Shown here piece after piece: positions 1 through 4,787 of a stretch of DNA of 5,768 nt. The position numbers and the translations under genes were made by a program. Numbering within the stretch: position 1 is the first letter of the stretch; every line of letters starts with the position of its first letter. Under the pieces are notes generated by a model. It was not told the DNA's origin. It saw only the letters and a program-made list of their open reading frames with translations, and did not search any database. This DNA is from Nitrosomonadales bacterium (GTDB taxonomy: Bacteria; Pseudomonadota; Gammaproteobacteria; Burkholderiales; SG8-41): NCBI GenBank assembly GCA_009885185.1, contig VFLF01000256.1, positions 1 to 5,768 of the forward strand, in the 5' to 3' direction.

Positions 1-292
1 CCTTCATGTTGTTCGCGGGCAGCGAGGGATGTACCGTCAACACCAGCCCCGTGGTGCCGCCGGCGCCGGGCCGGTTATCCACGACGACAGTTTGTCCGAA
101 GGCTTCGGATGCCGGCGTGGCGATGGAGCGCGCCAGTATGTCGGTGCCGCCGCCGGGCGCAAAGGCCGAGATCATGCGTATCGGCTTGGTAGGGTAAGCC
201 TGCCGTGAGCCTGTCGAATCGGACTGTGCCCATCCGCTCGCGGGAGAGAGGGCGCTCACCGCGAGCGCCGCAAGCAAGCGCACCATTGTCAT
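1..292 (-). CDS. Bug/TctC-family tripartite tricarboxylate transporter solute-binding protein, N-terminal part, with apparent internal deletion
   Basis: This is the N-terminal 97 codons of a periplasmic solute-binding protein; the rest lies beyond the left edge. The first 22 or so residues (MTMVRLLAALAVSALSP then GWA|Q) look like a Sec signal peptide. Next comes the family hallmark YPTKPIRMISAFAPGGGTD (residues 33-51), then VVVDNRPGAGG (69-79). Bug proteins bind organic acids, often di- or tricarboxylates, and in some cases deliver them to TctAB-type permeases. In typical members about 45-50 residues, including a PDGYTL-like stretch, separate the GAGG motif from the VxxVHPSLPxxxxKEL strand. 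Here GAGGTTG (76-82) is followed directly by LVLTVHPSLPANNMK (83-97), so a block seems to be missing in frame. The start is uncertain: ATG at 292 or 286, neither with a strong ribosome binding site. It lies 46 bases downstream of the VOC gene on the same strand, so cotranscription is likely. Family assignment is firm; whether the product works is doubtful. Confidence 0.85.
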   Translation of the reverse strand, partial: MTMVRLLAALAVSALSPASGWAQSDSTGSRQAYPTKPIRMISAFAPGGGTDILARSIATPASEAFGQTVVVDNRPGAGGTTGLVLTVHPSLPANNMK

Positions 293-338
293 CCGTGCCG
301 TCGTGCTTCTAGCATCAGGTGAACAATTTGTGCGGATA

Positions 339-776
339 CTAAACCGGCAGGCGCCATGAGTTACGCGCATGCAGGTTGTTGACGATGTCGAATTTGAGAC
401 CGTTTGGATCGACGTATTTGCGCTGCTCCTGTTGCTGCGCATCCGTAGTCAGTTGACCGTCCTTGAGTTGTCCGCGATTCTCAAAACGTTTTGCCACGTT
501 CTCGGCTTTGTCCGCGTATTTCGCGCCGACTTTTTCGGCCTTGCTGGCGGTCTCTCCGACATCGTCGGTTATAAACCCCACGTGGTGCAGGCCGTTATGG
601 CCAATCGCTTCGTGGCTGGTTTTGTTGTCGAGAATCGCAAGGCTGATCACGCCATCGGTCAGCATGATTGAGCTTACCGACTGTCGCACGCGCGTCATGC
701 CGAAAGCCTGCTCGTAAAATTTCGCGGTCTCGTCGGTGTTCGGAACCGCGATGGCGATGTGGCGCAATTTACCCAT
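339..776 (-). CDS. VOC (glyoxalase/bleomycin-resistance fold) family protein
   Basis: This encodes a 145-residue cytoplasmic protein with two paired beta-alpha-beta-beta-beta modules typical of the vicinal oxygen chelate superfamily. Module 1 starts with LRHIAIAVPNTDETAKFYEQ (4-23); module 2 starts with LHHVGFITDDV (63-73) and ends with YVDPNGLKFDIVNN (121-134). Likely metal ligands are H6, H65 and D130; the last is often Glu in glyoxalase I but Asp is seen in related VOC proteins. The position where many members have a fourth acidic ligand appears to be a small residue (ISLAIL, 44-49). Residues 95-120 form a polar, Gln-rich segment (QQQEQ) before the last strand. The start at 776 is preferred over the upstream in-frame ATG at 872 because AGGGAG sits 6 bases before it and homology starts there. 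VOC enzymes include lactoylglutathione lyase, methylmalonyl-CoA epimerase and dioxygenases; the reaction here is unknown. It probably leads the VOC-Bug operon. Confidence 0.88.
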   Translation of the reverse strand: MGKLRHIAIAVPNTDETAKFYEQAFGMTRVRQSVSSIMLTDGVISLAILDNKTSHEAIGHNGLHHVGFITDDVGETASKAEKVGAKYADKAENVAKRFENRGQLKDGQLTTDAQQQEQRKYVDPNGLKFDIVNNLHARNSWRLPV

Positions 777-782
777 GGTCTG

Positions 783-788
783 CTCCCT
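783..788 (-). promoter_or_regulatory. Shine-Dalgarno site of the VOC gene
   Basis: AGGGAG on the minus strand lies 6 bases before the ATG at 776. It fixes that start in preference to the in-frame ATG at 872, which would add 32 residues with no resemblance to the family. Confidence 0.75.
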
Positions 789-819
789 GTGTGGAAGGTG
801 GTGAAGGTGAGTGATCATC

Positions 820-847
820 ATTGTATTCCCTGCCGTGCATTTGCCAT
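820..847 (-). promoter_or_regulatory. Candidate sigma-70 promoter for the VOC-Bug operon
   Basis: On the minus strand, ATGGCA (847-842, four of six matches to TTGACA) is followed after 16 bases by TACAAT (825-820, five of six matches to TATAAT). Transcription would start near 813, leaving a leader of about 36 bases before the ATG at 776. Location and -10 quality support it; the -35 is mediocre. Confidence 0.45.
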
Positions 848-860
848 AGTGGAACGAGAA

Positions 861-889
861 TTGACCTGGCATCCGCTGAGTCCTATAGT
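861..889 (+). promoter_or_regulatory. Near-consensus sigma-70 promoter for the first MmgE/PrpD gene
   Basis: TTGACC (861-866) and TATAGT (884-889) are separated by exactly 17 bases, each matching its consensus at five of six positions. Transcription would begin near 896, giving a leader of about 25 bases before the ATG at 922. It faces away from the VOC-Bug promoter about 15-40 bases to the left, so a regulator bound in this 145-base gap could act on both. I see no convincing operator palindrome. Confidence 0.72.
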
Positions 890-921
890 CGTGCGCACCC
901 CCTGGCTATCGGTAGAAATTC

Positions 922-2274
922 ATGAGTGAAGACCTGACGCGGACTTTCGCGCGCTTTGCATCGGCGCTGCGCATTGAGGATATTCCCGACGGCACGCGCG
1001 AGCGCTGCAAGGATCTGCTGCTCGATGCCTTTGCGTGTGCGCTGGCGGGTTACGCGGGCGAGGATGCACCAAAGGTGGCGCGCTTTGCCGCGGCGCTGGG
1101 CAAATCACCGGAAAGCAGCATCATCGGCGGTGCGCGGCTGACCTTGCCCGGCGCCACGGCACTGAACGGGTTTTTGATTACCTCGGTGTCCTTGTGCGAT
1201 GTCTATCGCCCGACCGCCACGCATTTGCAGCCGGTGGTGATTCCGCCCGCGCTGGCGATTGCCGAGCGTGATGATCTCGGCGGAGGGCAATTGCTCGCGG
1301 CGTTGTGCGCGGGTTTCGAGGTGGCGACGCGCATCGGCGCGGGCCTTGATTACCCGGCGTTCCGGCGGCGCGGCTGGCATGGACCGGGTGTCATCGGGCC
1401 GTTTGGCGCGGTGGCGGCAGCGGGGCGTTTGCTGAGTTTCGATCCGAACAAAATGGCGATGGCTTTCGGTCTCGCCGGCAGTCAGGTCGCCGGCACGTTT
1501 GCCGCGTGGGGTACCTCGTCGGTGAAGTTTCATCAGTTTCGCGGCGCACTGTCGGGGCTGATGGCGGCGCTGCTGGCACAAGAGGATTTTGCCGCGACGC
1601 GCGAATTTCTCACCACGCCCGACGGCGGGTTCTATTCCACTTACAGCGGCGCCGCGCCCGCGGCTGCCGCCACCGAAGGCCTCGGCCAACGCTGGGAGCT
1701 GGAGCAAATCGCGCTGCGGCCGTGGCCCACCTCGGCGGCGAATCAGGCGTTTGTCAGTGCGCTGTTCGAGCTGATGCAACGGCATGAACTTAAGGCCACC
1801 GATGTGCGCCGCATGCGCATCCGGTTAAGCCCCGCTTCGCATGCGGCGTATGTGAACCGGCGCACCATCAGCGGCAAGTGGGAGGCATCAGGTTCGGTTT
1901 ACTACACCGCGTCGGTGGTGCTGCATGACCGCGAGTTGTGGATGGATCAGTTCGAACCGGCGCGGTTTAATGATCCGGCGGTGCGGCGCTTTGCATTGGA
2001 GTGCATCGAACTTATTGCTGATCCTGCATTGAGCGGTGTGCAGGCGATTGTTGAACTGGACACTACCCAGGGCGCGACACTGATCGCGCGTTGTGATGAC
2101 CCCAAAGGCACGCCTGAAAACCGCATGACGCGCGCCGAGATCGAAGCCAAGTTTCGCCGGGGCGCGCAGGGGCGCTTGAGTGGCGCGCGGGTGGATGCGG
2201 TGATCGCGGCGGTGATGCGGTTGGAGGAATTGAAGTCGGTGCGCGAGTTGATGGATTTATTGCGCGCGGCGTAA
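922..2274 (+). CDS. MmgE/PrpD family protein (first copy, divergent active site)
   Basis: This encodes a 450-residue cytoplasmic protein of full family length. The family includes 2-methylcitrate dehydratase (PrpD), cis-aconitate decarboxylase and iminodisuccinate epimerase. The N-terminal helical domain shows LLLDAFACALAGY (32-44), CDVYRPTATH (92-101), RGWHGPGVIGPFGAVAAAGRLL (150-171, shown here as its key residues H153 and the Gly/Ala run) and VKFHQFRGALSG (201-212). The second domain starts around 265, and the C-terminal motif GTPENRMTRAEIEAKF (396-411) matches the usual GDPxNPxTxxEVxxKF element. By visual alignment to human ACOD1, H101, H153 and K202 match catalytic H103, H159 and K207. 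The D93 equivalent seems lost (Leu91 at that spacing; Asp93 falls two residues later), K272 is Arg266 and H277 is Ser271. The ATG is the only good start; its ribosome binding site is weak (GGTAG, 6 bases upstream). The 3' end overlaps the convergent small membrane gene by 18 bases. Family is certain, substrate unknown. Confidence 0.92.
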   Translation: MSEDLTRTFARFASALRIEDIPDGTRERCKDLLLDAFACALAGYAGEDAPKVARFAAALGKSPESSIIGGARLTLPGATALNGFLITSVSLCDVYRPTATHLQPVVIPPALAIAERDDLGGGQLLAALCAGFEVATRIGAGLDYPAFRRRGWHGPGVIGPFGAVAAAGRLLSFDPNKMAMAFGLAGSQVAGTFAAWGTSSVKFHQFRGALSGLMAALLAQEDFAATREFLTTPDGGFYSTYSGAAPAAAATEGLGQRWELEQIALRPWPTSAANQAFVSALFELMQRHELKATDVRRMRIRLSPASHAAYVNRRTISGKWEASGSVYYTASVVLHDRELWMDQFEPARFNDPAVRRFALECIELIADPALSGVQAIVELDTTQGATLIARCDDPKGTPENRMTRAEIEAKFRRGAQGRLSGARVDAVIAAVMRLEELKSVRELMDLLRAA

Positions 2275-2478
2275 CTTCAGCCACTTCCAAAACGCCACGC
2301 CCATCCACACGGCTTCCACCACGCCGAACGGCCATGCGCCTTGTAGAAAGCCGTAGACCGATCCCAGTCCGCACGCCGCCGCGAATCCGAGGGTGTACCA
2401 CGGGCTGCGTGATTCCAGCGCGTAGCAAATCATCATCGCCGTAACGGCGAACAAACCAAAGGCGGAGAGGGCATCCAT
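2257..2478 (-). CDS. Small hydrophobic membrane protein, function unknown
   Basis: This encodes a 73-residue protein starting MDALSAFGLFAVTAMMICYA. It has about three hydrophobic segments: residues 3-20, roughly 27-43 (YTLGFAAACGLGSVYGF) and roughly 48-63 (FGVVEAVWMGVAFW), ending in a basic tail KWLKLRR. Aromatic and glycine motifs such as SPWYTLGF and GFLQGAWPFGVVEAVW read like a conserved small inner-membrane family in proteobacteria, but I cannot name it. The start at 2478 is chosen because homology-like sequence starts there and because its ATG overlaps the stop of an upstream 29-codon ORF (TGATG), suggesting translational coupling. A longer form from 2523 would add 15 polar residues. The 3' end overlaps the convergent MmgE/PrpD gene by 18 bases. 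It lies opposite in direction to both MmgE/PrpD genes, so it is probably not part of their operon. That it is a real gene is likely; any function is unknown. Confidence 0.68.
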   Translation of the reverse strand: MDALSAFGLFAVTAMMICYALESRSPWYTLGFAAACGLGSVYGFLQGAWPFGVVEAVWMGVAFWKWLKLRRAQ

Positions 2479-2567
2479 CAATCGGCGCGGATGGGTTTCA
2501 ACGGGGTCCGCGTGCCGGCGCACAGCGTGATCGCCAAGGGCAAAACCAGCATACGGAATTTCATCAT
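2478..2567 (-). CDS. Possible 29-residue leader/small secreted peptide upstream of the membrane protein gene
   Basis: The ORF starts with two adjacent ATG codons (2567 and 2564) and reads MMKFRMLVLPLAITLCAG followed by TRTPLKPIRAD. It has a basic start and a hydrophobic core like a short signal peptide or a single membrane segment. There is a cysteine at 16, but the preceding residue is Leu, so it is not a good lipobox. Its TGA overlaps the ATG of the 73-residue membrane protein by one base, the classic arrangement for coupled translation. No clear ribosome binding site precedes it. It could be a real small protein, a translated leader, or the remnant of a longer exported protein. The same reading frame continues open far upstream opposite the second MmgE/PrpD gene, but that part is an antisense shadow. 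Confidence 0.38.
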   Translation of the reverse strand: MMKFRMLVLPLAITLCAGTRTPLKPIRAD

Positions 2568-2583
2568 GAAATTGTCAGTCGTG

Positions 2584-2612
2584 TTATTCAAGTGACCGCG
2601 CTGTCGCATAAT
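2584..2612 (+). promoter_or_regulatory. Weak candidate promoter for the second MmgE/PrpD operon
   Basis: CATAAT (2607-2612) matches TATAAT at five of six positions, but the hexamer 17 bases upstream (TTATTC, 2584-2589) is a poor -35. The same bases read as TATTAT on the minus strand (2613-2608), so they could also be a -10 for the leftward small genes. A transcript would start close to the inverted repeat at 2612-2626. An activator or another sigma factor may be needed if this is the true promoter. Confidence 0.3.
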
Positions 2613-2626
2613 ACCGCTTCGCGGTA
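2612..2626. repeat. Perfect 6-bp inverted repeat in the divergent intergenic region
   Basis: TACCGC and GCGGTA are exact reverse complements separated by TTC. The repeat abuts the candidate -10 and lies 43 bases before the TTG start of the second MmgE/PrpD gene. It could be a small operator half-site pair or an RNA hairpin in the leader. There is no T-tract directly after it, so it is not a standard terminator. Confidence 0.4.
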
Positions 2627-2655
2627 AACGCCCGATAACATTTTTCGCGGCGCAC

Positions 2656-2661
2656 GAGGAG
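2656..2661 (+). promoter_or_regulatory. Shine-Dalgarno site supporting a TTG start
   Basis: GAGGAG lies 8 bases before TTG at 2670. No in-frame ATG or GTG occurs between the upstream in-frame stop (TAA at 2625) and this TTG, so the ribosome binding site decides this rare start codon. Confidence 0.75.
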
Positions 2662-2669
2662 CCTTTGTT

Positions 2670-4058
2670 TTGGACAAAATCAGCGAACAACTGGTCAATT
2701 TCACCACCGCATTTTCCGCCTCCGAACTGAGCGAGGCGTCGGTGACGCAAGCCACGGCGCTGCTGGTCGATAGCATGGCGTGCATCGTGTCGGGCGTGGG
2801 TGCGGAGACCTCGCCCATGATGGCGCGCATTGCGCGACGCATGCAGGCAAGCCCCGGCGCCACGGTCTTTGGTTTTGGTTTTGAAACTTCTCCCGACATG
2901 GCGGCGCTCGCCAATGCCATGATGGTGCGTGCCTACGACTATAACGATGCGTATCTCGGCCACCCGAGCGACATGATTCCCGGCGTGCTGGCGGCGGCGG
3001 AGGTGGCGCGCGCGCCGGGCAAGGCGGTGCTCGCCGCCATAGCACTGGCGTATGAAATTTACGGCGCGTTCGAGCGCAGCGCGCCGCGCGTGAAATCCGG
3101 TTTTGATCAGGGCACGTTCATGAACGTGGGTGTGGCGCTGGCGGCGGGCAAGTTGTGGGGACTCACGCGGGAGCAGCTGGCTAACGCGCAATCGCTCGCG
3201 CTGGTGCCGAACGCGCCGCTGGGGGTGAGCCGCTGGGGCGAACTGTCGATGATGAAAGGCTGCGCCACGGCATTCTCGGTGCGCAACGGCGTATTCGCGG
3301 CGATGCTGGCACGGGAGGGTTTTACCTCGACGCAGGAGCCGTACTCGGGCATTTACGGCTTGCAACACATCACCGGCCCGTTTGACTTGAAGCTGCCGCT
3401 CGACCCCGTGCAGCGCGTGGTGGAATTCGCCTACGTGAAACCGATACCCGCTGAAAACAACACCATTTCCATGGCCGAACTCGCGCCCGAAATCCGCGCC
3501 TGGACGCCACTGGCGGACATCGAATCCATCGACATTGACATTGCCACCGGCTACGAAGTGCATCTCGCCGACGAATCAAAATACGATCCGAAAACACGCG
3601 AGTCGGCCGATCACAGCCTGCCGTTCATACTGGCGCGCGCGCTGGTCGATGGCGGCATCACACTCGACACCTATACGCCCGAGCGCATTGCCGATCCGTC
3701 GATACGTCCGCTGATGCAAAAAATTCGCGTGCATGCCAGTGCCGAACTGCGGCGCATCATGACCGAATCCAAAGGGCCGGAAGCCAAGCCCTCGAAAATC
3801 CGCATACGCACCACCGGCGGCCGCGAATTCGTGCGCGAACTTATGGGACACAGCGGTCACCCGGATCGCCCCGCGCACGAGCGCCGCGCGGCGATCAACA
3901 CCAAGCTCGATCTATGCGCGCGGGCGGTGGGCATGGCACCCGCGCAGCGCGAGCGCATCCGCGAGGCGTGGTGGGGCGTGGCGCAGGCGGCGGATATTTG
4001 CGCGCCGATTCAAACCATGGCGGGGATACGGTCGCTGGACGCGGCCAATGCCTCGTGA
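2670..4058 (+). CDS. MmgE/PrpD family protein (second copy, PrpD-like subgroup)
   Basis: This encodes a 462-residue cytoplasmic protein, the family's usual length. The helical domain shows LLVDSMACIVSG (31-42), AYDYNDAYLGHPSD (88-101), SGFDQGTFMNVGVALAAGKL (143-162) and WGELSMMKGCATAFSVRNG (189-207). The second domain carries VKPIPAENN (256-264) and KYDPKTRESADHSLPF (304-319), the latter typical of 2-methylcitrate dehydratase-like members. D90, H98, K196 and K257 match expected active-site positions; the ACOD1 His277 position is Glu262, as in PrpD-type proteins, and the usual His in the GxDH motif is Gln147. It is only distantly related to the first copy, so this does not look like a recent duplication. 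The likely reaction is dehydration, hydration, epimerisation or decarboxylation of a polycarboxylate; no prp genes are visible nearby, so I would not call it prpD. The start is TTG. It heads a probable operon with the cupin (57 bases downstream) and the amidohydrolase. Confidence 0.92.
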   Translation: MDKISEQLVNFTTAFSASELSEASVTQATALLVDSMACIVSGVGAETSPMMARIARRMQASPGATVFGFGFETSPDMAALANAMMVRAYDYNDAYLGHPSDMIPGVLAAAEVARAPGKAVLAAIALAYEIYGAFERSAPRVKSGFDQGTFMNVGVALAAGKLWGLTREQLANAQSLALVPNAPLGVSRWGELSMMKGCATAFSVRNGVFAAMLAREGFTSTQEPYSGIYGLQHITGPFDLKLPLDPVQRVVEFAYVKPIPAENNTISMAELAPEIRAWTPLADIESIDIDIATGYEVHLADESKYDPKTRESADHSLPFILARALVDGGITLDTYTPERIADPSIRPLMQKIRVHASAELRRIMTESKGPEAKPSKIRIRTTGGREFVRELMGHSGHPDRPAHERRAAINTKLDLCARAVGMAPAQRERIREAWWGVAQAADICAPIQTMAGIRSLDAANAS

Positions 4059-4066
4059 AACGCGTG

Positions 4067-4083
4067 CGCAAATTACGATTGCG
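4067..4083 (+). repeat. Small inverted repeat between the second MmgE/PrpD and cupin genes
   Basis: CGCAA (4067-4071) and TTGCG (4079-4083) are reverse complements around a 7-base loop, and two flanking G-T pairs could extend the stem in RNA. It has no T-tract and is short, so it may be chance or a weak processing or attenuation hairpin inside the operon. Confidence 0.2.
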
Positions 4084-4101
4084 TGAGGCCTAACACAAAG
4101 C

Positions 4102-4111
4102 AGGGAGGAGA
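4102..4111 (+). promoter_or_regulatory. Strong Shine-Dalgarno site of the cupin gene
   Basis: The purine run AGGGAGGAGA ends 4 bases before GTG at 4116, with the GGAGGA core 6 bases from it. It lies inside the longer reading frame that starts at GTG 4083, so it argues that translation begins at 4116. Confidence 0.85.
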
Positions 4112-4115
4112 CACG

Positions 4116-4787
4116 GTGCTCAGCAAGGACGGATATCAGATCGCGCATGTGGCGACACTCGCGTGGCAGGATCGCAAAGGCGTGGATGGCTGGCCCAGCC
4201 GCGCGGGCATGTATTACGATGACCCCGACAACAATCTGTGCATGCGGCTGATCGATTATTCGCACGGCCTGACCGAACCGCGGCATGTACACAGCGGCTC
4301 GCACGCGGCGGTTATTTTGCAGGGCAGTGCATTGATAGACGGCGTGACGCTGGGCCCGCTTGACGTGATCCTCGGGCCCAGCAACGAGCCGCACGGCCCG
4401 CTGGTTTATCCGAAAGGCGTCAAAATATTCAGCGCGTTTCAGGGCAGCTATTTTCATTCCGAGGTCGAAGCGAACAGTGGCGTGTCCCAATACCGTTTGA
4501 TCCATGCGAATGAAGAACCGTGGCAACCCACGGCGCAGGCGGGCGTGCAGGTCAAGACACTGATCGATCATGGTCTGGGGCGGTTGTTGCTGGAGTTGTT
4601 CCGGTTTGAACCCGGCGTGCGCATGGCGCAGCCGCCGATGCTGGCGGCGCTGGTGGTGGAGGGCGAAGCCAGAGTCGCGGATGAATCGCTGGGCATCTGG
4701 GACTTTGCGTATTTGCCCGCCGGTGTGCAACGCGGCGCGCTGACGTTTCCGCGCGGGGGTGTGCTGCTCACGGTGACGATGCGCTAA
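4116..4787 (+). CDS. Cupin-fold protein, bicupin-like with degenerate C-terminal half
   Basis: This encodes a 223-residue cytoplasmic protein with a GTG start, chosen for its strong ribosome binding site. The first cupin barrel spans about residues 40-112: GLTEPRHVHSGSHAAVILQG (51-70) supplies the HxH pair H57 and H59, and LGPSNEPHGP (86-95) supplies a third likely metal ligand, H93. The usual Glu of motif 1 is not evident; H63 lies nearby. The second half (about 158-223) still reads like a barrel (EPGVRMAQPPMLAALVVEG, then YLPAGVQRG) but lacks histidines at the metal positions, so it is probably structural. Cupins of this kind include dioxygenases, isomerases and sugar- or acid-binding accessory proteins; no specific reaction can be assigned. 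It sits between the second MmgE/PrpD gene and an amidohydrolase, and its TAA abuts the ATG of the latter, so the three products probably act in one pathway. Confidence 0.82.
   Translation: MLSKDGYQIAHVATLAWQDRKGVDGWPSRAGMYYDDPDNNLCMRLIDYSHGLTEPRHVHSGSHAAVILQGSALIDGVTLGPLDVILGPSNEPHGPLVYPKGVKIFSAFQGSYFHSEVEANSGVSQYRLIHANEEPWQPTAQAGVQVKTLIDHGLGRLLLELFRFEPGVRMAQPPMLAALVVEGEARVADESLGIWDFAYLPAGVQRGALTFPRGGVLLTVTMR

Noticed and set aside
6..197. Plus-strand 63-codon open frame at the left edge
   Set aside because: It is antisense to the clear Bug/TctC N-terminus and has no recognisable features.
777..872. N-terminal extension of the VOC protein from ATG 872
   Set aside because: The extra 32 residues do not resemble the family, span the candidate promoter and ribosome binding site, and the ATG at 776 has a well-placed AGGGAG.
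1105..1785. Minus-strand open frame of 226 codons inside the first MmgE/PrpD gene
   Set aside because: It is fully antisense to a conserved enzyme, with low-complexity Arg/Gly/Gln composition.
2612..2626. Rho-independent terminator
   Set aside because: The hairpin stem is only 6 bp and is not followed by a T-run on either strand.
2568..3563. Long minus-strand open frame (about 330 codons) opposite the second MmgE/PrpD gene
   Set aside because: It is antisense to a clear full-length enzyme, is rich in Arg/His as expected of a GC-rich shadow frame, and shows no family motif. Only its last 29 codons, outside the sense gene, are kept as a possible small ORF.
2670..4058. Naming the second MmgE/PrpD gene prpD
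   Set aside because: The motifs fit a PrpD-like subgroup, but no prpB, prpC or acnD gene is visible and the neighbours differ, so 2-methylcitrate activity is not supported.
4083..4115. Upstream GTG start for the cupin gene
   Set aside because: It would add 11 residues whose codons include the strong ribosome binding site at 4102-4111; that site points to GTG 4116.
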